NCBI RefSeq assembly: GCF_000938255.1
Contig: NZ_JYMR01000018.1
Coordinates: 62,001 to 126,000 of the forward strand
Direction: 5' to 3'
Origin: Bradyrhizobium sp. LTSP849
GTDB taxonomy: Bacteria > Pseudomonadota > Alphaproteobacteria > Rhizobiales > Xanthobacteraceae
Length of the DNA stretch: 64,000 nucleotides
Made by a program: the position numbers and the translations under genes. Of this stretch, positions 1 to 8,670 are shown piece after piece; position 1 is the stretch's first letter; each line of letters opens with the position of its first letter. The notes beneath the pieces were generated by a model. That model was not told the DNA's origin, made no database searches, and saw only the letters and a program-made list of their open reading frames with translations.

Positions 1-1
1 G

Positions 2-22
2 CGGCAGCAGGACGTGCGATGA
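2..22 (+). CDS. 3' tail of upstream gene, probably lrgA/cidA
   Basis: Six codons in frame 2 (ending Asp-Val-Arg) run into a TGA at 20-22 that overlaps the ATG of the next gene in an ATGA junction. Such translational coupling is usual for the LrgA (holin-like) and LrgB pair, so this is probably the end of lrgA. Only the overlap is seen; the identity is inferred from the neighbour. Confidence 0.35.
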   Translation, partial: RQQDVR

Positions 23-741
23 CGGACAATCCGTTCTCGCTCTGGGTCTATCTCTCGCAATCGCCGCTGCTGTGGCTGACGGTGACGCTGTTGGTCTATG
101 CGACCACGGACGCGGTGTCGCTGGCGACGCGGCGCCACCCGCTCGCCAACCCGGTGCTGCATGCGATGTGGATCATCGGCGCGTTCCTGCTCGCGACCGG
201 CACGTCCTACACCACCTATTTCGCCGGCGCGCAGTTCGTTCATTTCCTGCTCGGGCCTGCCACCGTCGCGCTCGCCGTGCCGCTCTATGAGAACCGCAAG
301 CGCGTCGTCGCCTCCATCGTGCCGATGCTGGTGGCGCTGGTCGCGGGCTCGGTTACTGCGGTGGTGTCAGTCGTGCTGCTGGCCGAGTTCGCCGGTCTGC
401 CGCGCGACGTGGTGCTGTCGCTGGCGCCGAAATCGGTCACGGCCGGCGTCGCCATGGGCATCGCCGAATCCCTGCATGCCGATCCCTCGCTGGCCGCGGT
501 CGCGGTCATTCTTACCGGCATCATGGGCGCGATCATCGTGACGCCGCTGATGAACCGCACCGGCGTTACCGATTTCCGGGCTCGCGGTTTTGCCGCCGGC
601 CTTGCCGCCCACGGCATCGGTACGGCCCGCGCTTTCCAGGTCGACGAAATCGCCGGCGTATTCTCCGGCATCGCCATGAGCCTGAACGCCTTGGTCACCT
701 CGTTCCTGGTGCCGATTGCGGTGACGCTGCTGGTGCGATGA
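19..741 (+). CDS. lrgB: LrgB/CidB family inner-membrane protein
   Basis: A 240-residue, strongly hydrophobic protein, the normal length for LrgB. It has about seven membrane segments and the family features in the C-terminal half, including a conserved SVT segment near residue 138 and an MGIAESL stretch soon after. LrgB works with the small holin-like LrgA; the pair is linked to control of murein hydrolase export, and relatives act in glycolate/pyruvate-type transport. An AGGA ribosome site lies six bases before the ATG, and the start overlaps the stop of an upstream gene, which fits an lrgAB operon. The precise substrate cannot be read from the sequence. Confidence 0.85.
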   Translation: MTDNPFSLWVYLSQSPLLWLTVTLLVYATTDAVSLATRRHPLANPVLHAMWIIGAFLLATGTSYTTYFAGAQFVHFLLGPATVALAVPLYENRKRVVASIVPMLVALVAGSVTAVVSVVLLAEFAGLPRDVVLSLAPKSVTAGVAMGIAESLHADPSLAAVAVILTGIMGAIIVTPLMNRTGVTDFRARGFAAGLAAHGIGTARAFQVDEIAGVFSGIAMSLNALVTSFLVPIAVTLLVR

Positions 742-828
742 CATCGCGGCCACGACCCTCTATATGATCGGTAACAATTCCCGGTCCCGAGCCGTATTTG
801 TGGCGATGGGACCGAAACGGGACGAGAT

Positions 829-1488
829 ATGACTGGATTCAGGAACAAGGGTTTGGGGCCGACCCGGCGTGCGGCACTGACGCTGATCGGGGCCGGCGCG
901 TTGGCTGCCGGTGGAGCCACTTTCGCGCGCGCTGCTGCCGACGATGACGAGGTGCTGACCGAAGCCAAGGTGCTGCGCGATCCCGACGTGCCCGTCGCCG
1001 GCAATCCCGACGGCAACATCAGCATTATCGAATGGTCCGATTACAACTGCCCCTATTGCCGCAAGCTCGAGCCCGAGCTGCGCCAGGTCATTCAGGATGA
1101 CGGCAAGGTGCGGTTGGTGATGAAGGACTGGCCGATCCTCGGTCCGGTCTCGGTCACGGCCGCACGGATCGCGCTCGCGGCCAAATATCAAGACAAGTAC
1201 CATCAGGCCCACGACGCCATGATGGGCGTCAGCTCGCGCCTGACCGAGCCGCGCATCAACGAGCTGCTCGCGGCCGCCGGTGTCGATATGGATCGTCTGA
1301 AGCATGATCTCACTGACCGCGCCAAGGACATCGATGCCGTCCTCAAGCGCAACAACGACCAGGCCGAGGCCTTCGGCTTCCGCGGCACCCCATCCTTCAT
1401 CGTCGGCAAATATCGCGTGCCCGGCGTGCTCACCATGGCCGAATTCGAGCAGGTCATCGCCGACGCCCGCAAGGCCAAGATGAACTGA
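829..1488 (+). CDS. DsbA-family thioredoxin-fold protein, Tat-exported
   Basis: A 219-residue protein of the DsbA/DSBA-like thioredoxin family. Residues 1-36 form a twin-arginine type signal (Thr-Arg-Arg followed by a hydrophobic, Ala/Gly-rich stretch), so it should act in the periplasm. The redox motif Cys74-Pro-Tyr-Cys77 and the cis-Pro loop Gly-Thr-Pro near residue 187 are present, with the helical insertion expected between them. It probably oxidises or isomerises cysteines in exported proteins; the family is close to ScsC/BdbD-like DsbA proteins. A GGACGAG ribosome site precedes the ATG. It stands alone: a GC-rich hairpin follows the stop and the next gene points the other way. Confidence 0.87.
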   Translation: MTGFRNKGLGPTRRAALTLIGAGALAAGGATFARAAADDDEVLTEAKVLRDPDVPVAGNPDGNISIIEWSDYNCPYCRKLEPELRQVIQDDGKVRLVMKDWPILGPVSVTAARIALAAKYQDKYHQAHDAMMGVSSRLTEPRINELLAAAGVDMDRLKHDLTDRAKDIDAVLKRNNDQAEAFGFRGTPSFIVGKYRVPGVLTMAEFEQVIADARKAKMN

Positions 1489-1518
1489 CGCAGGCGAAGC
1501 GCTGATCGCAGCCAGCAC

Positions 1519-1556
1519 AAAGGCGCCGCCGCGGATCGCGACGGCGCCTTGTTCAT
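1519..1556 (+). terminator. hairpin between convergent genes
   Basis: AAGGCGCCG at 1519-1527 pairs with CGGCGCCTT at 1542-1550 around a 14-base loop, followed by a weak GTTCATT. It lies between the convergent dsbA-like gene and the small minus-strand gene ending at 1568, so it may stop transcription from both sides. The T tract is poor, hence moderate confidence. Confidence 0.45.
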
Positions 1557-1567
1557 TGCCGGGCAGA

Positions 1568-1774
1568 TTACTTCGACGAAATCCGGACCCAGTCCTTGTG
1601 CGCGCGATCTTGCAGCGCGTTCCAGTCGGCCTTGGCGACATCCCAGTTCACGATGGTGCGATTGGCGGTCGCGACCTCGCCATTGGCGACCGACGACGTT
1701 TGCATGGAGTCATAGACATACACGCCGCAGCCGAGCAGCAGCGCGCCTAAAATCATTCCGAAAAAAGTCTGCAT
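1568..1774 (-). CDS. small single-span membrane protein, unknown function
   Basis: A 68-residue protein with an N-terminal hydrophobic segment (residues 4-22) that contains one cysteine (Leu-Gly-Cys-Gly), then a polar tail rich in Ala, Asn and Asp with three Trp. A perfect GGAGG ribosome site lies six bases before the ATG, which makes it a credible gene in spite of its size. The Leu-Gly-Cys could be read as a lipobox, but the residues after it (GVYVYD) look like the rest of a membrane helix. I do not recognise a family. It is transcribed away from the esterase gene behind it. Confidence 0.6.
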   Translation of the reverse strand: MQTFFGMILGALLLGCGVYVYDSMQTSSVANGEVATANRTIVNWDVAKADWNALQDRAHKDWVRISSK

Positions 1775-1856
1775 GGCGAACCTCCGGTGACGGGCGGATA
1801 ACGTCGGCCCGGAGTGATGGTTCCGCGACAGTGCGGCGCGGTTAAGGACGGGTTGT

Positions 1857-2927
1857 TCACGCTCTATTCAGCCATTGCACCAGCTCCGCGTTGATCTCGC
1901 GCGGATAGGTGTGGCTGAGGTCGTCGATCTCGCGATAGGTAACGTCGGCGCCGGCGGCCGAAAGCGCTGCTTGCGTCTGGCGCGCCGTCTGCACCGGAAA
2001 CATCCAGTCGAGCTTGCCGTGGGTCATGAAGATCGGCAGGCCCTGTAACCGCGCAGCATCTGCCATTTCCGCCATCAGCGGATGGAAGGTCGCCGACACC
2101 GGCGCAAGATGGGTGAAGGGCGAAGCGCCGTCGAGCCCGCTGACGTAGCTGAAGGTTCCGCCGTCGCTCATGCCGGTCAGCAGCATGCGCGAAGCATCGA
2201 TGGTCCAGCGGCTGCGCACGGCTTCGAGGATGCGCATGAGATTGGGCGTGTCGGTGTCGTCGCCCATCAGTGCCCAGGTCTGGCCGGTCGCGGTCGGTGC
2301 CACCAGGATCGCGCCAGAACTGCGGGCGTCGCGCAGCCAGCTCCACAGAAAGCCGCGGCCGTTGCCGCTGCCACCATGTAGTGCCATCACCAGCGGCATG
2401 GCGCGATCGGGCGTATAATATTCGGGCACATAGACCGAGAAGCCGCCACGGCTGCCGGGTTCGTTGTGATCGTGGAAGATGCCGGTGTGCTCGTTCGCGC
2501 CCTTCGCCAGCTGCGCCAGCAAGATCGCATCGTCGCGCGTCGCGGTGTTGAGAAAGAAGTTGCTCACCGGCGGAAACTGGGTCGACAGCGGATACAGTGC
2601 TTCCTGCGCGCGGGGCACATGGCGTAGCGCACGGAAGACCGCGACCAGATCGCCGTTGCCGCGTTCGACCTCGCGCAGGCCGGCGAAGGCGGCGAGTGTT
2701 TCGTTGCAGGCGCTATCGAGCCGGTTGCGCAAACCGGCAAATTGCTCCGGCCACTCGCCGATCGCGCCGCGCGCCGCTTGCAGCGCCTCGTCCGGCGCGG
2801 CGATCGCGTTCATCACGGAAGCGAAGGCCGGTGGATGCAGATGCCGTCCAAAGAAGCCGAGCGCTTCCAGCGCGTTGAGCAACGGCGGCAACACGGCCAC
2901 GATGTCGTCGACGACAGCCTCGGTCAT
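1857..2927 (-). CDS. alpha/beta hydrolase, phospholipase/carboxylesterase type
   Basis: A 356-residue cytoplasmic protein: residues 1-160 are a poorly recognisable helical region and residues 165-356 an alpha/beta hydrolase domain. The oxyanion strand ends in ALHGGSG, the nucleophile elbow is GMSDGG (Ser254), the acid is probably Asp307 (HGKLDW) and the base His339 (LSHTYP). This layout is that of the phospholipase/carboxylesterase or PHB-depolymerase-like group; substrate unknown. The gene starts 22 bases after the stop of the serine-protease-like gene upstream, so the two are probably co-transcribed. No signal peptide is seen. Confidence 0.8.
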   Translation of the reverse strand: MTEAVVDDIVAVLPPLLNALEALGFFGRHLHPPAFASVMNAIAAPDEALQAARGAIGEWPEQFAGLRNRLDSACNETLAAFAGLREVERGNGDLVAVFRALRHVPRAQEALYPLSTQFPPVSNFFLNTATRDDAILLAQLAKGANEHTGIFHDHNEPGSRGGFSVYVPEYYTPDRAMPLVMALHGGSGNGRGFLWSWLRDARSSGAILVAPTATGQTWALMGDDTDTPNLMRILEAVRSRWTIDASRMLLTGMSDGGTFSYVSGLDGASPFTHLAPVSATFHPLMAEMADAARLQGLPIFMTHGKLDWMFPVQTARQTQAALSAAGADVTYREIDDLSHTYPREINAELVQWLNRA

Positions 2928-2948
2928 CGCCGCTTCCTCTGCTTGGAG

Positions 2949-3920
2949 TCAGTGCAGCTTCGGCGCCTTCAACAGCTTGAAGCGATCGGTCGACGTCACC
3001 GTGACATCGAAGGTGACGCCCTCGTGATGCACGGTGAGCGGCACATCGACGCCGGCGGCGCCGAGCCCCCACATTTTCTGGTAGAAGGCCGTCTGGCTCG
3101 TGATCTTCTCGCCGTCCACAGCGAGAATGACGTCGCCGGTCTTCAGCTCGGCGCGGGCGGCGGGGCCGTTGGCGGAGATTCCGATCACCACGACGCGGTT
3201 GTCGATTTCGGTCGAATAGAGCCCGAGCCAGGGCCGTGCCGGCTTGTTGACGCGACCGAACTTGCGCATATCGTCGAGGATCGGCTTCAACAGGTCGATC
3301 GGCACGATCATGTTGACGTGCTCGGCCTTGCCATCGCGCTCACGCTCGAGCTGGAGCGAGCCGATGCCGATCAGCTCGCCGCGCGCATTGATCAGTCCGG
3401 TGCCGCCCCAATTCGGATGGGCGGGATGGGTGAACAAGGCCTCGTCGAGCAGATACTCCCAGTAGCCGGCGAACTCCTGCTTGGCCACGATCTGGCTCGC
3501 GACCGATCGCGTCCGCCCGCCCGCGCCGCCGACCACGACGCGGTCGCCGAGCCGGGTCTCCGCCGACGAGCCAAGCGGCAAGGGCTCGATGTCGAGCCGG
3601 CCGAGCGCCTGCACCAGGCCGAAGCCGGTGACGGCGTCGAAGCCGAGCACATGTCCTTCCACCACGCGCCCGTCGCCGAGATGCAGCCATACCGACTCTG
3701 CTTCGGTGATGAGATAGCCGATGGTCAGCACCAGCCCGTCGTCGATCACGACGCCGTTGCCGGCGCGCTCGGTGCCCAGCGTCTCGGCGCTGAAGGCGTC
3801 CGGTGGAATGATGGCATGCAGGCCGACGACGGAAGCAAGCGCACGGTCGAGGTCGAAGCCGTAGTCGCTCGCGCGCGGCTGATTGGCCGGCGGCACTCTC
3901 CATTCGGTCAGAGCGGGCAT
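2949..3920 (-). CDS. trypsin-fold plus PDZ protein (HtrA/S1C-like) lacking the catalytic triad
   Basis: A 323-residue protein that follows the HtrA/DegP layout: a two-barrel trypsin-like domain (about 25-225) and one PDZ domain (about 230-315). The three catalytic positions appear lost. The TNxHV segment is TIGYLI, the TDLAV segment is TGFGLV, and the GNSGGP segment is NWGGTG, so His, Asp and Ser are all replaced. It is then probably a non-proteolytic binding protein. No signal peptide is visible, so it may be cytoplasmic, which is also odd for HtrA. The ATG at 3920 is chosen because GGAGA stands just before it; an in-frame ATG at 3980 has no such site. It is followed after 21 bases by the esterase gene. 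Confidence 0.8.
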   Translation of the reverse strand: MPALTEWRVPPANQPRASDYGFDLDRALASVVGLHAIIPPDAFSAETLGTERAGNGVVIDDGLVLTIGYLITEAESVWLHLGDGRVVEGHVLGFDAVTGFGLVQALGRLDIEPLPLGSSAETRLGDRVVVGGAGGRTRSVASQIVAKQEFAGYWEYLLDEALFTHPAHPNWGGTGLINARGELIGIGSLQLERERDGKAEHVNMIVPIDLLKPILDDMRKFGRVNKPARPWLGLYSTEIDNRVVVIGISANGPAARAELKTGDVILAVDGEKITSQTAFYQKMWGLGAAGVDVPLTVHHEGVTFDVTVTSTDRFKLLKAPKLH

Positions 3921-4213
3921 GGAGGTCTCCTGGTCTGCGAACGCGGTCCCTTCGCCGCGAAAAGTGGACGCGCGAAGCACGGGTAATTTAGGCCGAGGGC
4001 CGCCGTCTTGAAAGACTTGACCTCCAACTATTCCAGACGCTGTCGGCCCAATTCACCGATAGTGACAGGAACTGCCGATGCTCGGCGGCCGCTCGCTGGT
4101 CCGGGCTTGGTCGCGCCGGCCGCATGGCTGATGTCCGGCGAGCCGCTGGTCGTTCGCGGGTGAAGCTGCTAACCATTGCCGCTTCGTTTGACCAAGGGAT
4201 CACGGATCGAAGC

Positions 4214-5632
4214 ATGGACAATCGCAGCGACATCTGGCGTGGCATCGACACCATCAAGGGACGTTTCATCGACCTCAGCGACAAGGTCTGGGGCATGCCC
4301 GAAGTGTGCTACACCGAGGCGCGGTCCGCCGCCGAGCATCTCACTGAGCTGCGCCACCAGGGTTTCCGCATCACCGAGAACGTCGCCGGCATTCCGACCG
4401 CGGTGATGGGCGAGTGGGGCGAGGGCGGACCGGTCATCGCCTTCATGGGCGAATATGACGCGCTGCCGGGCCTCAGCCAGGAGGCCGGCGTCGCCGAGCA
4501 CCGTCCGGTCGAGACCGGCGGCCACGGCCATGGCTGCGGTCACAATCTGCTCGGCTCCGCGGCGCTGCTTGCCGCGACCGCGGTGAAGGACTGGCTCGCC
4601 GAGAACAAGGTGCCGGGCCGCGTGCGCTATTACGGCTGTCCCGCGGAAGAGGGTGGCGCGGCCAAGGCGTTCATGGTGCGCTCCGGTGCGTTCGAGGACG
4701 CTGACATCGCCATCACCTGGCATCCGCACAGTTTTTGGGAAGTTGCGGTGACGCCGTCGCTCGCCAACACTCGTGCTGACTTCATCTTCACCGGCCGTAC
4801 CTCGCATGCGGCGGCTTCGCCCCATCTCGGCCGCTCCGCGCTCGACGCGGTGGAGCTGATGAATGTCGGCGTGAACTATATGCGCGAGCACATGCCGAGC
4901 GACGCGCGCGTGCATTACGCGGTGCTCGATACCGGCGGCATCGCCCCCAACGTGGTGCAGGCCCATGCGCGGGTGCGCTACTCCATCCGCGCCCGTGATC
5001 TGCCCGGCATGAACGAGCTGGTGGGGCGCGTGAACAAGATTGCGCAGGGCGCCGCCCTGATGACCGAGACCAAGATGGAGATGAAGATCATCTCCGCGGT
5101 CTCGAACATCCTGCCGAATACGCCGCTCGAGCAGGCGCTGCATCGGGTCATGGAAGAGCTCGGACCGCCGCATTTCGACGACGCCGACAAGAGCTTCGCG
5201 AGCCAGATCCGCGCGACGCTGACCGACAAGGACATTGCGTCCATCTATTACGCCATCGGCATGGAGCCGACCGATCGGCCGCTGGCCGACTTCCTGGTGC
5301 CGTTGGATGCCAAGCGCAACCCGCTGGTCGGCTCCACGGATGTGGGCGATGTGAGCTGGGTGGTGCCGACCGTTCAGGTCCATGCACCGACGGTTGCAAT
5401 CGGCACGCCTTTCCATACCTGGCAGGTAGTGGCGCAGGGCAAGAGCCCGCATGCTCACAAGGCCATGGTGCAGGCGGCCAAGGCCATGGCCGGCCTCGGC
5501 ATCAAGGCGTTGACGGAACCGAAGCTGATCGAGGCCGCGAAAGCGGACCTGACGAAGCGGACGACCAAGACGCCCTATGTCTGCCCGCTGCCGGACCATG
5601 TCGCGCCGCCGCTCGATATGTCCGTGGTGTAG
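4214..5632 (+). CDS. M20 family metallo-amidohydrolase (AbgB-like)
   Basis: A 472-residue M20 peptidase-family protein, close in length to E. coli AbgB (p-aminobenzoyl-glutamate hydrolase subunit, 481 residues). Metal ligands are visible in HGHGCGHN (His104 to Asn111) and in CPAEEGG (Glu145, Glu146), and a dimerisation domain insert with THAAASPH-like sequence follows near residue 200. It should cleave an amide bond of an N-acyl or p-aminobenzoyl amino acid. An in-frame ATG at 4124 would add 30 residues with no family match, so 4214 is preferred. The peptide importer genes begin 260 bases downstream, suggesting that it processes an imported substrate; that link is inference. Confidence 0.86.
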   Translation: MDNRSDIWRGIDTIKGRFIDLSDKVWGMPEVCYTEARSAAEHLTELRHQGFRITENVAGIPTAVMGEWGEGGPVIAFMGEYDALPGLSQEAGVAEHRPVETGGHGHGCGHNLLGSAALLAATAVKDWLAENKVPGRVRYYGCPAEEGGAAKAFMVRSGAFEDADIAITWHPHSFWEVAVTPSLANTRADFIFTGRTSHAAASPHLGRSALDAVELMNVGVNYMREHMPSDARVHYAVLDTGGIAPNVVQAHARVRYSIRARDLPGMNELVGRVNKIAQGAALMTETKMEMKIISAVSNILPNTPLEQALHRVMEELGPPHFDDADKSFASQIRATLTDKDIASIYYAIGMEPTDRPLADFLVPLDAKRNPLVGSTDVGDVSWVVPTVQVHAPTVAIGTPFHTWQVVAQGKSPHAHKAMVQAAKAMAGLGIKALTEPKLIEAAKADLTKRTTKTPYVCPLPDHVAPPLDMSVV

Positions 5633-5839
5633 AATTCCGTCTCGATACTTCGTCTGATCTGGCGAACAAATTTTGCGCAGTGCAACGCGGATTCCGGCGC
5701 GTTTTGACGCCGGAATGCCGAACGCTTGGGCTGCGGTACGCAATTTTGCCCAACGGACAGCCAGAAGACCGTTTGCATACACACGGTCGCAGTTGACGTC
5801 TGCCCTATTCAGTGTGCCATCTACCGCCAGCCAAAACCC

Positions 5840-5860
5840 GGCGGCCGCCGCGCGGCCGCC
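5840..5860 (+). other. GC-rich hairpin in the leader of the peptide-transporter operon
   Basis: GGCGGCCG at 5840-5847 pairs with CGGCCGCC at 5853-5860 over a five-base loop, 33 bases before the ATG of the substrate-binding protein gene. It has no T tract, so it is not an intrinsic terminator. It may stabilise the 5' end of the message or simply be a GC-rich accident. Confidence 0.35.
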
Positions 5861-5892
5861 TGCATCCATACGAAACCAGGACGGGGACAACC

Positions 5893-7683
5893 ATGCTGGA
5901 TAAAGAACTGCGTTCGATGATCGGCGACGTGAAGGACGGGCGGATGGATCGCCGAGCCTTCATCCAGCGCCTGGCTGCCGTCGGCCTCACCGCTCCCCTT
6001 GCGAACCAGATCCTCGCCATCGGCGGGGTGGCGATGGCGCAAAGCCCCAACGTCTACAAACCGACCAAGCGTGGCGGCGGCGGCCCGCTGAAGCTGTTGT
6101 GGTGGCAGGGCCCCACGTTGCTCAATCCGCATTTCGCCACCGGCACCAAGGACCAGGACGGCTCGCGCATCTTCTACGAACCCCTCGCGAGCTGGGACGA
6201 GGAAGGCCATCTCAACCCGATCCTCGCCGCCGAAATCCCCTCGCTCAAGAACGGCGGCCTCGCCGCCGACGCGAAATCGGTCGTATGGAAGCTCAAGCCC
6301 GGCGTCAAATGGCATGACGGCAAGCCGGTGACTGCCGACGACCTCGTCTTCAACTGGGAATATGCCACCGATCCCGCGACCGCGGCTGTGAGCGTCGGCT
6401 CTTACGCCGACATCACGGTGGAAAAGGTCGATGACCTCACCATCCGTATCCTGTTCAAGAATCCGACTCCGTTCTGGGCCAATGCATTCGTCGGCGCCTA
6501 TGGCTGCATCATCCCGAAACATCTGTTTGCGGAGTACAAGGGCGGCAAGTCGCGCGAGGCGCCGAACAATCTCAAGCCGGTCGGCACCGGTCCCTACAAA
6601 TTCGTCGAGTTCAAGCCGGGCGACCTGATCCGCGGCGAGATCAACCCCGATTATCACATGGCCAACCGGCCCTATTTCGATTCGATCGAGCTCAAGGGCG
6701 GCGGTGATGCCGTCTCGGCGGCCCGCGCCATCATCCAGACCGGCGAATATGACTATGCCTGGAATATGCAGGTCGAGGACGAAGTGCTGCTGCGTCTCGA
6801 GAAGGGCGGCAAGGGCAAGACCATCTATGCGATCGGTGGCGATATCGAGTTCATTGCCGTCAACTTCACCGATCCCAACACCGAGGTCGACGGCGAGCGC
6901 TCGTCGCTGAAGACCAAGCATCCGATCCTGTCGGAGCCGAAGGTGCGCCAGGCGCTCGCGATGCTGGTTGACCGTGATTCCGTCAAGAAGGCGATCTACG
7001 GTCGCGCGGGCCGCACCACCGCGAACTACCTCAACGGCCCCGAGGAGTTCGTGTCCAAGAACACCAAATGGGAGTTCAGCGTCGAGAAGGCGGGCGCGCT
7101 GCTGGACGAGGTGGGCTGGAAAGTCGGCGCTGACGGCATCCGCGAGAAGGATGGCAAGAAGCTGAAGCTCTTGTTCCAGACCTCGATCAACGGGCCGCGG
7201 CAGAAGACCCAGGCGATCGTCAAGCAGGCCTGCCAGAAGGCCGGCATCGACATGGAGCTGAAATCGGTCGTCGCCTCCGTGTTCTTCTCCTCCGATGTCG
7301 CCAACCCCGACACTTACGCCCACTTTTATGCCGACATCGAGATGTTCCAGATCCCGATGGCGCAGCCCGATCCGGCCTTGGCCATGCGCCGCTATCACTC
7401 GCGCTATGTCGCCACCAAGGAGAACAAGTGGCAGGGCCAGAATTTTCCGCGCTGGATGAACAAGGATTATGATGCCGCGATCGATGCCGCCGAGAACGAG
7501 ATCGATCCGCTCAAGCGCGCCGACCTCTACATCAAATGCAACGATTGGATGTGGCAGGACAACGTGATGATTCCAGTGATGCATCGCATCAAGGTGGGCG
7601 CCGCGTCCAACACGCTGCATCCGGTGGTCAGCGGCTGGGCCAACGACCTGGATAATCTCCAGGACTGGTACCGGGAGGCCTGA
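5893..7683 (+). CDS. peptide ABC transporter substrate-binding protein (SBP_bac_5)
   Basis: A 596-residue extracytoplasmic binding protein of the DppA/OppA family (cluster C, SBP_bac_5). The N-terminus holds a twin-arginine signal (Asp-Arg-Arg-Ala-Phe-Ile-Gln, about residue 18) followed by a hydrophobic stretch ending in VAMA, so export is probably by Tat. The motif WxLKPGVKWHDGKPVTADD near residue 140 is typical for the family. The preferred ATG at 5893 opens the recognisable leader; an upstream in-frame ATG at 5812 lies in GC-rich leader sequence. It is the first gene of a five-gene import operon and captures an oligopeptide or related substrate in the periplasm. Confidence 0.9.
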   Translation: MLDKELRSMIGDVKDGRMDRRAFIQRLAAVGLTAPLANQILAIGGVAMAQSPNVYKPTKRGGGGPLKLLWWQGPTLLNPHFATGTKDQDGSRIFYEPLASWDEEGHLNPILAAEIPSLKNGGLAADAKSVVWKLKPGVKWHDGKPVTADDLVFNWEYATDPATAAVSVGSYADITVEKVDDLTIRILFKNPTPFWANAFVGAYGCIIPKHLFAEYKGGKSREAPNNLKPVGTGPYKFVEFKPGDLIRGEINPDYHMANRPYFDSIELKGGGDAVSAARAIIQTGEYDYAWNMQVEDEVLLRLEKGGKGKTIYAIGGDIEFIAVNFTDPNTEVDGERSSLKTKHPILSEPKVRQALAMLVDRDSVKKAIYGRAGRTTANYLNGPEEFVSKNTKWEFSVEKAGALLDEVGWKVGADGIREKDGKKLKLLFQTSINGPRQKTQAIVKQACQKAGIDMELKSVVASVFFSSDVANPDTYAHFYADIEMFQIPMAQPDPALAMRRYHSRYVATKENKWQGQNFPRWMNKDYDAAIDAAENEIDPLKRADLYIKCNDWMWQDNVMIPVMHRIKVGAASNTLHPVVSGWANDLDNLQDWYREA

Positions 7684-7710
7684 GGACGGTCGTTCAAGCG
7701 GATTGTTCTC

Positions 7711-8670
7711 ATGAGTCAATACATCCTGCGCCGTCTGATGATCGCGATTCCGAGCCTGCTCGGGATTTCGCTCGTCCTGTTCGTCGTCCTGGCGCTCGCG
7801 CCTGGCGACCCGTTCAGCGAGCTCGCGACCAATCCGAACGTGCCGCCCGAAGTGCAACAGGCGCTTCGGGCCAAGTTCGGTCTCGACGATCCGATCTACC
7901 TTCGCTACCTGAGCTGGCTCTCCGCCATGGCGCGTGGCGATTGGGGCTTTTCCTTCGTCAGCCGGATGAACGTCGACACGCTGATCCTCCAGCGCCTGCC
8001 GGCCACGCTCTATGTGGTTGGCTCGTCGCAGTTGCTGGCCCTGTTGATCGCCATCCCGGTCGGTGTCTATGCAGCCACGAGGCCCTATTCGATCTTCGAC
8101 CAGGTCGCCAACACCTTCGCCTTCATCGGCTTCTCGCTGCCGACCTTCTTCACCGGCATCCTGTTCATCCTGATCTTCTCGGTGAAGCTGGACTGGCTGC
8201 CCTTCGTCTACACCACCGACATCAAGGCGACCGGCATTCATTGGGTAATCGAGCAGGTGCGCCAGGCCATCATGCCGGTGATGGTGCTCGGCCTGTTCCA
8301 GGCGGCCTCGATGACCCGCTTCGTGCGCTCGGCGATGCTCGACGTGATCCGCCTCGACTATGTCACCACGGCGCGCGCCAAGGGGCTTGGCCAGCGTATC
8401 GTCATCATCAAGCACGTGATGCGCAATGCCATGATCCCGGTGGTGACGCTCGTCGCGCTGCAGATGCCGGCGGTGTTCGGCGGCGCCATCGTCACCGAGC
8501 AGATCTTCCGCATTCCCGGCATCGGATCGCTGCTGATTTCCTCAATCCTCGCCAACGACACGCCGGTCATCATGTCCGTGACCTTCGTGTTCGCGTGTCT
8601 CGTGGTGTTGTTCAACCTGATCGCAGATGTCCTTTATGGCTGGCTTGACCCTCGCATCTCCTTCCGCTGA
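7711..8670 (+). CDS. ABC transporter permease, DppB/OppB type
   Basis: A 319-residue integral membrane protein with six predicted helices. The N-terminal helix and the following GDPF motif, and the EAA loop around ARAKGLGQRIVIIKHV in the C-terminal half, are standard for DppB-type permeases. It forms half of the membrane channel together with the next gene product. The start follows the binding-protein stop by 27 bases and its 3' end overlaps the next gene by 44 bases, so expression is coupled. Confidence 0.92.
   Translation: MSQYILRRLMIAIPSLLGISLVLFVVLALAPGDPFSELATNPNVPPEVQQALRAKFGLDDPIYLRYLSWLSAMARGDWGFSFVSRMNVDTLILQRLPATLYVVGSSQLLALLIAIPVGVYAATRPYSIFDQVANTFAFIGFSLPTFFTGILFILIFSVKLDWLPFVYTTDIKATGIHWVIEQVRQAIMPVMVLGLFQAASMTRFVRSAMLDVIRLDYVTTARAKGLGQRIVIIKHVMRNAMIPVVTLVALQMPAVFGGAIVTEQIFRIPGIGSLLISSILANDTPVIMSVTFVFACLVVLFNLIADVLYGWLDPRISFR

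Noticed and set aside
5793..5821. TTGACG upstream of the peptide-transporter operon as a -35 box
   Set aside because: No acceptable -10 at 16-18 bases (GCCATC).
5821..8415. A very long open frame on the minus strand opposite the peptide transporter genes
   Set aside because: It is antisense to genes with clear family motifs, has composition typical of a GC-rich mirror frame (Arg/Gly/Asp/His-rich) and shows no domain.
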